A stretch of 64,000 nucleotides of DNA from Streptomyces typhae (GCF_009755605.1 NZ_WPNZ01000028.1:1-64000), one strand, 5' to 3'; shown: positions 9,528 through 18,610, counted from the first letter of the stretch. The notes: generated by a model from the letters alone, not told the origin. Translations and numbers: made by a program.

Positions 9528-11672
9528 TCACCCCCGCAGATCGACGAGCAGCGGCGGCGCGTGCTCCCCCCGTACGTCCGTCAGGGAGAGGACCGCGTGT
9601 CCGGGCGGCACCGCGTGCGCCAGTTCCGACGCCGACCAGCGCTCCCGCTCGACCTGGCGGACGGTCACCGCGCGGGCGGTGGGCGCCTGGCCGGTGATGA
9701 CGCGCCGCAGGACGTGCACGGCCTTGCCCGCCGGGGTCTCGGCGATGATCTGGCGGTCGGTGACGTCCCGCGCCTCGGTCCACTCCTTGCCCCAGACCTC
9801 GGCGAAGTCCTGGCCGTCCCACGGCGTGAGCCCGGACAGGGCCATGCGGCAGCCGACGGCGCCGAGCAGCGGGGTGCGCAGGGGCCGCGGGGCGTCGTCG
9901 AGGGTCCGCAGGGTCATGACGACGCCCGCGTTCGCGGACCGTAGCCGCTGGATGCGGCGCACCGCCTCGGGGGTCACCGTGCCGGTGGCGTCGTCGAGGA
10001 CGAGGCAGGCGAAGAGCGAGCGGTCCTCGCGCACCGCGGCCGACGCGGTGAACTGGGCGAGCACGAGGCGCGCGAGGATGCGCGACGCGTCCGCGTGGCC
10101 GCGCTCGGGCAGGTCGACGCGGACCCGTACGGGATGGTCGAGGGCGCGCAGCGAGAACGGCGTGGTCCGGCCGGAGGTGTCGAAGAACGCGGCGAACGCG
10201 GGCCGGTCCAGGAGCGCGATGCGGTCGGCGAGGATCGCCCCCGGGTCGCCGGGGTGCCCCAGCTGGCGCTCCCGGGCGTCGAGTTCCCGCAGCATGACCT
10301 CCTGCCCCGCCTTGTGCAGGGCGGCGCGCAGGGCGCCGAGCGGTCCCGGCGCGCCGTCGAGCAGGGCGCGCAGCTCCGGTACGCCGGGGAAGCGGCCGTT
10401 GACGGCGTGGAAGGGGCCGAGGAGCTGGGCGAGCACGGTCGTCGAGCGGCGGTGGTCGGCCCCGATGTGCGGATCGACGAGGTCGCCGACGAGGGCTTCC
10501 GCGAGGACCCCGGCGGCCTCGTCGGGGTCGGAGGTGCCGCCGTACAGGTCGAGGTCGTACACGGAGTCCGGGTGGCCGACCCGTACCACCACGTCGTAGT
10601 CGTCACCGGGTCCGAGCCCGGCGCCCGCCGCCCCCACCACGACGACCGCGGCCCGCCCCGCGAGTGCCTGGAGGCACAGCGACTCGGCGAGCGGCCACAC
10701 GACGGTGCCGGTCTTGCCGGAGCCCGCGGGGCCGACGGCGAGCAGTGAGGTGCCGATGAGGTCGGGGCCGAGGGCGAGGCCGGTGCCGCGGTAGGCGTAG
10801 GGGTTGCGCGGGTCGTCGACGGTGGTGCCGATCCTGACCTGCGCGGTGGCGAGGTCGTGACGGGCGGCCCGCGCGGGCAGGTCCCGGTCCCCCGAGGGGT
10901 GCGGGCAGGCCGCGGCGCCCTCGCGGACGACGGCTTCGGTGAACGCGGCGAGCGGGCTGTTGCCGGAGCGCACCGAGCGCCAGGCGCGGGCGATGCGGGC
11001 GACGTCGATGTCCCGCATCAGGCCCGCGCCCGCGTCGGCGACGAGCCGGTCGGCGGCGGGCCCGGCGCCCGCGGCCCGCAGCTTGGGCCACTGCGCGGGG
11101 TCCTCCTCGGGCGGGGGCGGCGGCGCGGCGGGCGCGGGGCGCTTGACGCGGGGGGCGACGAAGCGGCGCCAGACCTCGCCCCAGCGGCCGAGACGGCCCA
11201 CGGTGAGCATGATGCCGAGGGCGATGGCCGTGTAATACGTGTTCCAGACGACGGCGTTGCCGACGCTGTCGCCGGTGTAGATCCACGCGTCGGGCAGGAA
11301 CAGTTCGAGCGGGACCACCCACCAGCCGCCGAGGTAGCCGTTCCACAGCAGCGACCACAGCAGCCAGCCGACCAGGAAGGCGATCACGGCGCCGCTCAGG
11401 AGCTGCCGCGTCGGCACCACCTCCGGTTCCTGCTCGGGCCGCGGTACGTGCCCGAACCGCCAGACGCCGGGCGCGGCCTTCGGGCGCGGGGTGCGCAGCC
11501 AGGCGAGGAACGACGCGCCGTCCGCACCGGGCGCGGCGCCCGGCGCGCGGGCGGGCCGCGGCGGGAGCGGTACCGGTCGCGCGCCCTCCGTCGTGTCACC
11601 GCGCGGCGGCGCCGGCCGCGGCACCGGCGTGGCATGCGTGCCGCGAGCGTCGTACGTGCCGTCGGAAGTCAT
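9528..11672 (-). CDS. Membrane-anchored VirD4/TraD-like ATP-binding protein
   Basis: 714 residues. After a Pro/Arg-rich N-terminus, two or three hydrophobic segments (about 100-180, e.g. AVIAFLVGWLLWSLLW) anchor it in the membrane. The cytoplasmic part has a Walker A motif, GPAGSGKTGT, and a later FACLVLDDATG strand resembling Walker B. This is the architecture of coupling-protein/FtsK-like ATPases, and Streptomyces homologues are usually annotated only as ATP/GTP-binding or type IV secretory proteins. ATG at 11672 (MTSDGTYDARG) is preferred to the longer frame because the upstream residues are atypical. No relaxase, integrase or other transfer gene is nearby, so its cargo is unknown. Confidence 0.7.
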   Translation of the reverse strand: MTSDGTYDARGTHATPVPRPAPPRGDTTEGARPVPLPPRPARAPGAAPGADGASFLAWLRTPRPKAAPGVWRFGHVPRPEQEPEVVPTRQLLSGAVIAFLVGWLLWSLLWNGYLGGWWVVPLELFLPDAWIYTGDSVGNAVVWNTYYTAIALGIMLTVGRLGRWGEVWRRFVAPRVKRPAPAAPPPPPEEDPAQWPKLRAAGAGPAADRLVADAGAGLMRDIDVARIARAWRSVRSGNSPLAAFTEAVVREGAAACPHPSGDRDLPARAARHDLATAQVRIGTTVDDPRNPYAYRGTGLALGPDLIGTSLLAVGPAGSGKTGTVVWPLAESLCLQALAGRAAVVVVGAAGAGLGPGDDYDVVVRVGHPDSVYDLDLYGGTSDPDEAAGVLAEALVGDLVDPHIGADHRRSTTVLAQLLGPFHAVNGRFPGVPELRALLDGAPGPLGALRAALHKAGQEVMLRELDARERQLGHPGDPGAILADRIALLDRPAFAAFFDTSGRTTPFSLRALDHPVRVRVDLPERGHADASRILARLVLAQFTASAAVREDRSLFACLVLDDATGTVTPEAVRRIQRLRSANAGVVMTLRTLDDAPRPLRTPLLGAVGCRMALSGLTPWDGQDFAEVWGKEWTEARDVTDRQIIAETPAGKAVHVLRRVITGQAPTARAVTVRQVERERWSASELAHAVPPGHAVLSLTDVRGEHAPPLLVDLRG

Positions 11673-11914
11673 GGCCCTTGCCCCCTGACCTGCCCTGTCG
11701 TGGCGCTGTTCTGCTGGTTCGCGGCTCAATCTAGTGCCCGGGCGCCGCCCGGGGGCCGGACCCGCGCCGATCACGCCAAAGGGGCGCTATGTCCACCACG
11801 GACAACGTCCCTTCCCAACATCTCCCCCGTGGAGCATGCCCGCTCCCCCACCCCGCCCCTAACCTGCGAAGAAAGTAGTCGAACGTCCGCAACACCCCAC
11901 CCCCAGGAGCCCTC

Positions 11915-13249
11915 ATGACCGACCTTCCCCAGGAGCGCCGCGTCGTCACCGCCATCCCCGGGCCCAAGTCGCGGGAGCTGCAGGCCCGCCGTACCGCCGC
12001 GGTCGCCGGCGGCGTGGGCTCCGTGCTTCCCGTGTTCGCGGCGCGCGCCGGTGGCGGCGTCATCGAGGACGTGGACGGCAACCGCCTCATCGACTTCGGC
12101 TCCGGCATCGCCGTGACCAGCGTCGGCGCCTCCGCCGAGGCCGTCGTCCGGCGGGCGTCCGCCCAGCTGCGGGACTTCACCCACACCTGTTTCATGGTGA
12201 CGCCGTACGAGGGCTACGTGGCCGTCGCCGAGGCGCTCGCGGAGCTGACCCCCGGCGACCACGCCAAGAAGTCGGCCCTGTTCAACAGCGGCGCCGAGGC
12301 CGTCGAGAACGCCGTCAAGATCGCCCGCGCGTACACCGGGCGCCAGGCCGTCGTGGTCTTCGACCACGGCTACCACGGCCGCACCAACCTCACGATGGCC
12401 CTGACGGCGAAGAACATGCCGTACAAGCACGGCTTCGGCCCGTTCGCGCCCGAGGTGTACCGCGTCCCGGTGGCGTACGGCTACCGCTGGCCGACCGGTG
12501 CCGAGAACGCGGGCCCCGAGGCCGCCGCTCAGGCGATCGACCAGATCTCCAAGCAGGTCGGCGCCGAGAACGTCGCCGCGATCATCATCGAGCCGGTGCT
12601 CGGCGAGGGCGGCTTCATCGAGCCCGCGAAGGGCTTCCTGCCCGCCCTGTCGCGGTTCGCCACGGACAACGGCATCGTGTTCGTCGCCGACGAGATCCAG
12701 TCCGGCTTCTGCCGCACCGGCCAGTGGTTCGCGTGCGAGGACGAGGGTGTCGTCCCCGACCTGATCACGACGGCCAAGGGCATCGCGGGCGGCCTGCCGC
12801 TCGCCGCCGTCACGGGCCGCGCCGAGATCATGGACGCCGCGCACGCGGGCGGCCTCGGCGGCACCTACGGCGGCAACCCGGTGGCCTGCGCCGCCGCGCT
12901 CGGCTCCATCGAGACCATGAAGGAGCTCGACCTCAACGCCAAGGCGAAGGCCATCGAGTCGACGATGAAGGCACGCCTCGCCGCCATCGCCGAGAAGTAC
13001 GACATCGTCGGTGACATCCGCGGCCGCGGCGCGATGATCGCGATCGAGCTGGTCAAGGACCGGGAGACCAAGGAGCCCAACCCGGAGGCCACCGGGGCGC
13101 TCGCCAAGGCCTGCCACGCGCAGGGCCTGCTCGTGCTCACCTGCGGCACGTACGGCAACGTGCTGCGCTTCCTGCCGCCGCTGGTCATCGGCGACGAGCT
13201 CCTGAACGAGGGCCTGGACATCATCGAGGCCGCGTTCGCGGAGATCTGA
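11915..13249 (+). CDS. gabT: 4-aminobutyrate transaminase
   Basis: Class III PLP aminotransferase converting GABA and 2-oxoglutarate to succinate semialdehyde and glutamate. The 444-residue protein starts MTDLPQERRVVTAIPGPKS, the beginning usual for actinobacterial GabT. It has the cofactor Asp in ADEIQSGF (Asp259) and the Schiff-base lysine in TTAKGI (Lys288). ATG at 11915 is preceded by CAGGAG. It is transcribed alone, opposite to its neighbours, with a strong hairpin after it. Together with the polyamine genes to its right it supplies the GABA-to-succinate arm. Confidence 0.94.
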   Translation: MTDLPQERRVVTAIPGPKSRELQARRTAAVAGGVGSVLPVFAARAGGGVIEDVDGNRLIDFGSGIAVTSVGASAEAVVRRASAQLRDFTHTCFMVTPYEGYVAVAEALAELTPGDHAKKSALFNSGAEAVENAVKIARAYTGRQAVVVFDHGYHGRTNLTMALTAKNMPYKHGFGPFAPEVYRVPVAYGYRWPTGAENAGPEAAAQAIDQISKQVGAENVAAIIIEPVLGEGGFIEPAKGFLPALSRFATDNGIVFVADEIQSGFCRTGQWFACEDEGVVPDLITTAKGIAGGLPLAAVTGRAEIMDAAHAGGLGGTYGGNPVACAAALGSIETMKELDLNAKAKAIESTMKARLAAIAEKYDIVGDIRGRGAMIAIELVKDRETKEPNPEATGALAKACHAQGLLVLTCGTYGNVLRFLPPLVIGDELLNEGLDIIEAAFAEI

Positions 13250-13304
13250 GCGACCCGGGCGGCCCCGGCCCCTGTCACCCCTGCCGCCCCCGCGGTGCCG
13301 GATT

Positions 13305-13335
13305 GCGCCGGGTACGTCACTGACGTACCCGGCGC
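13305..13335 (+). terminator. gabT terminator
   Basis: Perfect 15-bp stem, GCGCCGGGTACGTCA (13305-13319), one unpaired base, complementary arm (13321-13335), then TTT. An outer GATTGC/GCAATC pair can extend it. Confidence 0.85.
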
Positions 13336-13507
13336 TTTCGCGCCACCGGCAATCCCCGATCAGCCCCCTGACGTGTGCGGACCGCACGCTGTGCGGATAG
13401 CGTGACCTGCAGTGACGTTCAGGGCCTGTGAAGAACGTGTGGGAGGCCCATGTCGGGATGTCGTTCCGCCTGTCGGCCCCCTCCCTCCTGACGTACGGTT
13501 TCTGCAG

Positions 13508-14341
13508 ATGAGAGAAACACCCCGCCCACGGGGGACCGTGGGCGACACCGGGTCGGAGCCTCCCCAGCCCCGCCCTGGGCGTGCCTTCGCGCACACACCT
13601 GGAGCCGATGGCTCCGGAACTCCTCACCGATCGGATGGCCGCCCGCCCCAAACCCCCCGGGGCGCGCGGCAGCCCGGTCGTATCGGCCGCCTCGGAGCTA
13701 CCCCCCCTGCTCCGAGGCGGCCGACCACTTGGCTCCCCGTCGCCCTCGGTGTCCTCTTCGCGCTGCTCACCTGGCAGGTGGCCGCGGACGGGCCGCTGCG
13801 CCGCCTCGACGAGCGCGGGGGCCGTGCCCTCGCCGACAGCGTGCTGCCCGGCGCCGCCGCCGAGTTCTTCGCCGACCTGGGCAACATGCCGGTCGCCGTT
13901 CCCGTGCTCGCCGCGGCCGTGGCGTTCACCGCCCTGCGGGGCTTCGGCGCCGGTGTGTTCCGCTGGTGGCCGGGCCCGCTGGCCGCCGTGCTCGCGATGG
14001 TGGCCGTACCGCTCCTCGTGGTCCCCCTGAAACTGGCCGTGGACCGCGCGGGACCGCCCGGCGCCGACGGCAGCGGCTACTACCCGTCGGGGCACACGGC
14101 CACCGCCACCGTCGCCTATGGCGCGGCGGTCCTCCTCCTGCTCCCCCTCCTGTCGGCCGCTGCCCGCCGCGTCCTGGTCGTCTGCTGCGTCCTGGTGAAC
14201 GCGGGCGTGGGCGTCGGCCTGGTCCGCAGCGGCTACCACTGGCCCCTCGACGTCGCCGCGAGCTGGTGCCTGGGCGGCATCCTGCTCTGGGCCGTGCGGG
14301 TCCTCCTGGCGCGGTACGGCCGGGGGCCGGACCCGGGGTAG
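13508..14341 (+). CDS. PAP2-family phosphatase, membrane protein
   Basis: 277 residues from ATG at 13508 (MRETPRPRGT); the frame stays open upstream but that part looks non-coding. A variable N-terminus is followed by about five membrane helices. The PAP2 core has YYPSGHTATAT (motif 2, catalytic His) and GYHWPLDVAA (motif 3 His and Asp). Motif 1, normally K-x6-RP, reads KLAVDRAGP, and the conserved Arg six residues before the motif 3 His is replaced by Leu with an Arg shifted to -4. The family dephosphorylates lipid phosphates such as phosphatidate or undecaprenyl diphosphate; substrate unknown here. Confidence 0.8.
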   Translation: MRETPRPRGTVGDTGSEPPQPRPGRAFAHTPGADGSGTPHRSDGRPPQTPRGARQPGRIGRLGATPPAPRRPTTWLPVALGVLFALLTWQVAADGPLRRLDERGGRALADSVLPGAAAEFFADLGNMPVAVPVLAAAVAFTALRGFGAGVFRWWPGPLAAVLAMVAVPLLVVPLKLAVDRAGPPGADGSGYYPSGHTATATVAYGAAVLLLLPLLSAAARRVLVVCCVLVNAGVGVGLVRSGYHWPLDVAASWCLGGILLWAVRVLLARYGRGPDPG

Positions 14342-14953
14342 CGATCACTCCGGCCGTCCGCGCCCACGCTGCCCCGCTTCCCCGACCCGGACGGCCTGCT
14401 GCGGCGCCGTCTGATCGACTCCGCGCCGCCCCCGGACCCGCGGGCCGCGGATCCACCGTCGCGGCCAGGACGGCAGTTGCACGACTCGCGCTGCGCGAGC
14501 GCCGACGAGGCCTGGGAGGCGGTGCGGGCCGGTCTCGTCGAGGCGTGACCGCCGCCCGCGAAGGGCGCACCGCCGACATCGACGCGATCGACGCGATCGA
14601 CGCGATCCGCTCGGGCCCGGCGCTCGTCGCCGACTCGTCGCCAAGACGCTGCGCGTGTACGCCCCGGAGGAGGCCCTGCCGCCTGTACGCGCACGCCCTT
14701 GCCCGGCAGCCGGACGGGCGGATTCCGACGTGCGTCCTCATCCACCCGGGGTCTTCCGCCGCGCCGCGCGGGTGCGTCGCCGTACGGCGGTGAAACGGGC
14801 GCACCGCGGCGCGGCTGCGGTCGCTGCCCCTCGAACTGCCGTCCGTGCCGCACGCCTTGGGCGGCACGGACGGCAGTGGTCGTACGGAGGTGCTGCGGCG
14901 GCGGCTGTGGGCGCGGGCCCTGGACCGAGCGGGCCCGACGCCCGCCGTTCGCG
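14342..14953. other. Gene-free interval, possibly a decayed gene
   Basis: No intact gene can be supported. Short stretches with Streptomyces-like codon bias appear in different frames of the plus strand, one ending DEAWEAVRAGLVEA and stop near 14548, another reading LPLELPSVPHALGG near 14820. This would fit a gene broken by frameshifts, but no family is recognisable. A triple 9-bp repeat (GACGCGATC, 14581-14607) and a strong hairpin are also present. Confidence 0.4.
14836..14876 (-). terminator. Chitinase gene terminator
   Basis: Perfect 15-bp stem, CTGCCGTCCGTGCCG (14836-14850) and complement (14862-14876), with an 11-base loop, 78 bases downstream of the chitinase stop. Confidence 0.8.
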
Positions 14954-16126
14954 CTACTGCCCGAAGTAGCTGTCGAAGTTCTTGGAGAACTCGCCGTTGT
15001 TGAAGCGGTCCCAGTTGATGGACCACGTCATCAGGCCGCGCAGGGCGGGCCACTTGCCGTGCGGCTTGTAGGAGCCGCAGTTGGTGTTCTTCGTCAGGCA
15101 GTCCAGGGCCTTGTTGACCTCGGACGGCGAGACGTGGCCGTTGCCCGCGTGCACCGAGGCGGGCATGCCGATGGCGAGCTTCTCCGGGGGCAGCGGCGGG
15201 AACACGTTCGCGGTGTTGCCCTTGACCGGGAAGCCGGTGAGCAGCATGTCGGTCATCGCGATGTGGAAGTCGGCGCCGCCCATCTGGTGGTACTGGTTGT
15301 CCAGGCCCATGATCGGGCCGGAGTTGTAGTCCTGGACGTGCAGCAGGGTGAGGTCGTCGCGCAGGGCGTGGATGACCGGGAGGTAGGCGCCCGCGCGCGG
15401 GTCCGCGCCCCACTGGCCGGGGCCGTAGTGCTGGTAGCCGAGCTGCACGAAGAACGTCTCCGGCGCCATGGTGAGCGTGAAGCCGGGGCCGTACTTGGCC
15501 TTCAGGGTCTTCACCGCGGAGATCAGGTTGACGATCACCGGGGTCTTGGGGTTCTTGAAGTCGGTGTCGTTGGCGTTCAGCGACAGGGAGTGGCCCTCGA
15601 AGTCGATGTCGAGGCCGTCGAGACCGTACTCGTCGATGATCGCGGAGACCGACGAGACGAACTTGTCGCGGGCCGCCGTGGTGGTCAGCTGCACCTGCCC
15701 GTTCTGACCGCCGATGGAGATCTGGACCTTCTTGCCCTGGGCCTGCTTGGCCTTGATGGCGGCCTTGAACTCCTCCTTGGTCTCGACGTTGGGGCACTCC
15801 GTCTTCGGACAGAGGCTGAACCGGATGTCGCCCGACGTGGCGGACGTGGGCTCGCCGAAGGCCAGGTCGATCACGTCCCAGCTCGCCGGGACGTCCGCGA
15901 GCCGGGTGTAGCCGGAGCCGTTGGCGAAGCTGGCGTGCAGATAGCCGACCAGGGCGTGGGCGGGCAGCTCCGCGGCCGCGGCGCGCGCGGGCTGTGCGCG
16001 CGGCGCCGGGTCCGCGGAGCTGGGGGCGGCGAGCAGGCCCGTCGCCGCGAGCGCGAGGGCCGCGGTCGCGGCGGCGGCTCCGAGTCGGGATCTGCGCAGG
16101 GGTGCGCGGAATCGTGAGCGGTCCAC
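14954..16126 (-). CDS. Secreted GH18 chitinase
   Basis: Hydrolyses beta-1,4-N-acetylglucosamine chains outside the cell. 390 residues from GTG at 16126, five bases after GGAGG. The signal peptide has an Arg-rich n-region (RFRAPLRRSRLG), a hydrophobic core (ALALAATGLLAAP) and a likely cut near SSADPAPRA. The GH18 catalytic motif DGLDIDFEG is intact, with the catalytic Glu last. No carbohydrate-binding domain is present, so it is a short, catalytic-domain-only enzyme. A DasR-type box lies inside the promoter, so induction by N-acetylglucosamine metabolism is expected. It resembles S. coelicolor ChiB (SCO5673, from memory). Confidence 0.92.
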   Translation of the reverse strand: MDRSRFRAPLRRSRLGAAAATAALALAATGLLAAPSSADPAPRAQPARAAAAELPAHALVGYLHASFANGSGYTRLADVPASWDVIDLAFGEPTSATSGDIRFSLCPKTECPNVETKEEFKAAIKAKQAQGKKVQISIGGQNGQVQLTTTAARDKFVSSVSAIIDEYGLDGLDIDFEGHSLSLNANDTDFKNPKTPVIVNLISAVKTLKAKYGPGFTLTMAPETFFVQLGYQHYGPGQWGADPRAGAYLPVIHALRDDLTLLHVQDYNSGPIMGLDNQYHQMGGADFHIAMTDMLLTGFPVKGNTANVFPPLPPEKLAIGMPASVHAGNGHVSPSEVNKALDCLTKNTNCGSYKPHGKWPALRGLMTWSINWDRFNNGEFSKNFDSYFGQ

Positions 16127-16187
16127 AACTGCCTCCGGCGGTGGGGGGATCGGGGGACATGGGGGAGGTGCCGAGCGGGACGCGCTC

Positions 16188-16216
16188 AAGATGGTCCAGA
16201 CCAATGCGCTTGTCAA
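16188..16216 (-). promoter_or_regulatory. Chitinase promoter with embedded DasR box (dre)
   Basis: On the minus strand a perfect -35 TTGACA (16216-16211) is followed after 17 bases by CATCTT (16193-16188) as a -10. The palindrome TGGTCCAGACCA (16192-16203) lies between and over them and closely matches the known DasR consensus TGGTCTAGACCA. A DasR dimer bound there would block RNA polymerase. The position, 65 bases upstream of the chitinase start, is typical of Streptomyces chitinase genes. Confidence 0.85.
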
Positions 16217-16245
16217 GACTTCCGGCAGCACCGCCCCCGCCACGC

Positions 16246-16430
16246 GGACGCCCCCGACCCCGGACCGTCGCGGACCGCCCCGCCCACGCGGACACCCCCA
16301 GCCCCGCACCGCCACCGGCCGCCCCGCCCGCACGGACGCTCCCAACCCCGAGCCGTCACGGACCGCCCCGCCCCCCTACGGACGCCCCCAGCCCCGCACC
16401 GCCACCGGCCGCCCCGCCCGCACGGACGCT
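16246..16430. repeat. Long imperfect direct repeat between chitinase and orphan gene
   Basis: A block of about 45 bases containing CCAGCCCCGCACCGCCACCG then GCCGCCCCGCCCGCACGGACGC occurs near 16307-16351 and again near 16388-16432. Degenerate GGACCGTCGCGGACCGCCCC-type copies lie between and before them. The second copy reaches the end of the orphan gene at 16430. The remainder of 16127-16429 holds the chitinase promoter. Confidence 0.7.
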
Positions 16431-16915
16431 CACTCCGCGCCGTCGTCGGCGGTGCCGGAACCGCCCGCGTCGCGGGCAAGTAACGCCGCCGCCTCGTGCA
16501 TCGCCAGTTCGAGCAGCGCCGGGTCGACGAGCATGCCGGAGCCGTCCGGCGGGACCATCCAGCGCACTCCGCCGGTGGTCCGCCCGGGGTAGGGCACGAC
16601 GATCCAGGTGCCCTGGCCCGCGCCGCGCACCCCCGTGCCCACCCAGCGCGCGACCGTGCCCGGGGGCACGAAGAACCCGAGGCGCGCGTCGCCGAAGTCG
16701 GCGAGCACGGGACCCGGCCGGTCCACGACGCGGGCCAGCACGTCCAGGGTGGGGTGGCCGAGATCTCCCGGCAGGATGAGCACGTCCCAGAGCCGGCCCG
16801 CGGGAAGCAGCGCGACCCCCAGGGGGTTGCGCTCCCACTCCCAGCGGCAGGCGTCCGGATCCGGTGCCACCGACACCAGCCACTCCACCGCCGATTTGGC
16901 ACCCGAGCCCGTCAT
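16430..16915 (-). CDS. Conserved actinobacterial protein of unknown function
   Basis: 161 residues from ATG at 16915, preceded by GAGAGGAAGG; a start at 16948 is possible but lacks a ribosome site. It is a soluble, acidic protein. It contains CRWEWERNPLGVALLP, RLWDVLILPGDLGHPTLDVL and WIVVPYPGRTTGGVRW, a pattern reminiscent of the bifunctional primase/polymerase N-terminal fold seen in many short Streptomyces proteins. I cannot assign catalytic residues. It lies beyond the hairpin that ends the polyamine operon, so it probably has its own promoter. Confidence 0.75.
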   Translation of the reverse strand: MTGSGAKSAVEWLVSVAPDPDACRWEWERNPLGVALLPAGRLWDVLILPGDLGHPTLDVLARVVDRPGPVLADFGDARLGFFVPPGTVARWVGTGVRGAGQGTWIVVPYPGRTTGGVRWMVPPDGSGMLVDPALLELAMHEAAALLARDAGGSGTADDGAE

Positions 16916-17036
16916 GGCAGGACCTTCCTCTCGTGTACACGCCGACACGCGCTTCGGATACGCGTGTCACCGGAGAGAGGCGGCCGGGCCGCGGGCATTA
17001 CGCGGGTTCGCCTACTCGGTGGTAGTGAAAGGGGCC

Positions 17037-17061
17037 ACGGCGCACGACGGGCGTGCGCCGT
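17037..17061 (-). terminator. Hairpin ending the polyamine operon
   Basis: 10-bp perfect stem, ACGGCGCACG and CGTGCGCCGT, around ACGGG. It is about 90 bases downstream of the FAD oxidoreductase stop and upstream of the next gene. Confidence 0.65.
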
Positions 17062-17150
17062 CGCGCGGGAAGATCGACCGGCGCGTCCCAGCACCGGAGT
17101 CGAAGGGAACACCTGTGCAGGGATGTGCAGGGCTGTCAGGGCTGTCAGGA

Positions 17151-18569
17151 TCAGCTGTCGAAGCCGAGCCCCATCCGGTCCATCGCGCGCAGCCACACAT
17201 TGCGCCGCCCCGCGTTGGCGTCGGCCCGCGCGAGGCCCCACTTCGTGAGCGCCACCCCGGCCCAGGCGAGCGGCTCCGGCGGGAACGGCAGCGGCTTGGA
17301 GCGGACCATCTCCAGGTCCGTGCGCTCGGTGCGCTCCCCCGCGAGCAGGTCGAGCATGACATCGGCGCCGAACCGGGTGGCCCCGACACCGAGGCCCGTG
17401 TACCCGGCGGCATACGCGACCCGGTCCCCGTACGCCGTGCCGAAGAACGCCGAGAACCGCGAGCAGGTGTCGATCGCGCCGCCCCACGCGTGCGTGAAGC
17501 GCACCCCTTCCAGCTGCGGGAAGCAGGTGAAGAAGTGGCCCGCGAGCTTCGCGTAGGTCTCCGGGCGGTGGTCGTACTCGGCGCGCACCTTGCCGCCGAA
17601 GGGGTAGACGGCGTCGTACCCGCCCCACAGGACGCGGTTGTCGGCCGACAGCCGGAAGTAGTGGAACTGGTTGGCGGCGTCGCCGAGACCCTGGCGGTTG
17701 CGCCAGCCGACGGCGGCCATCTGGTCGGCGTCGAGGGGCTCGGTCATCAGGGCGTAGTCGTAGACCGGGACGGTGTACGGGCGCACGCGCCTGACCAGGG
17801 AGGGGAACACGTTCGTGCCGAGCGCGACCTGGCGGGCGAAGACCCTGCCGTAGGGGGTGCGGACCGCCATGCCGGTGCCGGGCGAGGCGAGTTCCAGGGC
17901 CGGGGTGTGCTCGTGGATGCGTACGCCGAGGTCGCGGCAGACGCGTTTGAGGCCCCAGGCGAGCTTCGCCGGGTGCAGCATGGCGACACCGTCGCGGTCG
18001 TAGAAGCCGCCGAGGAACGTGGGCGAGTCGACCTGCTCGCGCAGGGCGTCCTCGTCGAGGAGTTCGGCGGTGCCGGTGAGGCCGAGGGCCGCCATCTCCT
18101 CGTACATCGCGTGGAGTTCGGCGAGCTGGTGCGGCTCGGTGGCGACGTCGATCTCGCCGGTGCGCTCGAAGTCGCAGTCGATGCCGTACCGGGCGACGGC
18201 GGCCTCGATCCCGTCGAGGTTGCGGGCGCCGAGCTCCTCCAGCTTCGCGATCTCCTTCGGCCAGCGGGCCAGGCCGTTGGGGACGCCGTGGGTGAGGGAG
18301 GCGGCGCAGAAGCCGCCGTTGCGGCCGGACGCGGCCCAGCCGATCTCGCGGCCCTCGACGAGGACGACGTCACGGCCGGGGTCGCGCTCCTTGGCGAGCA
18401 GGGCGGTCCACAGGCCGCTGTAGCCGCCACCGACCACGAGCAGGTCGCAGGTCTCGTCGCCGACGAGGGCGGGTTCGGGCTCGGGCTTCCCCGGGTCGTC
18501 CAGCCAGAACGAGACCGGCTTGGCCTCGGCGAGCGACTTGGTCCAGCGGGTCATGGCGCTTGGGGCCAT
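17151..18569 (-). CDS. FAD-dependent oxidoreductase, PuuB-like (putrescine or gamma-glutamylputrescine oxidase)
   Basis: DAO-superfamily flavoenzyme, 472 residues. The N-terminal dinucleotide motif is DLLVVGGGYSGLWTALLA (about 44-61), followed by GREIGWAASGRNGGFC, the GRNGG box typical of amine and gamma-glutamylputrescine oxidases. A C-terminal GYTGLGVGAT completes the FAD fold. It is the last gene of a leftward operon after potC and presumably oxidises an imported polyamine (or its glutamyl adduct) to an aldehyde for the neighbouring dehydrogenases. ATG at 18569 follows AAGGAG with nine bases between. Confidence 0.85.
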   Translation of the reverse strand: MAPSAMTRWTKSLAEAKPVSFWLDDPGKPEPEPALVGDETCDLLVVGGGYSGLWTALLAKERDPGRDVVLVEGREIGWAASGRNGGFCAASLTHGVPNGLARWPKEIAKLEELGARNLDGIEAAVARYGIDCDFERTGEIDVATEPHQLAELHAMYEEMAALGLTGTAELLDEDALREQVDSPTFLGGFYDRDGVAMLHPAKLAWGLKRVCRDLGVRIHEHTPALELASPGTGMAVRTPYGRVFARQVALGTNVFPSLVRRVRPYTVPVYDYALMTEPLDADQMAAVGWRNRQGLGDAANQFHYFRLSADNRVLWGGYDAVYPFGGKVRAEYDHRPETYAKLAGHFFTCFPQLEGVRFTHAWGGAIDTCSRFSAFFGTAYGDRVAYAAGYTGLGVGATRFGADVMLDLLAGERTERTDLEMVRSKPLPFPPEPLAWAGVALTKWGLARADANAGRRNVWLRAMDRMGLGFDS

Positions 18570-18610
18570 GATTTCCAACTCCTTCGGAATGTGGCACGTG
18601 GAATTCTTGG

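Noticed and set aside
9528..11672. Evidence for an integrative conjugative element or prophage
   Set aside because: Only one coupling-protein-like gene; no integrase, excisionase, replication gene, attachment site or GC change around it.
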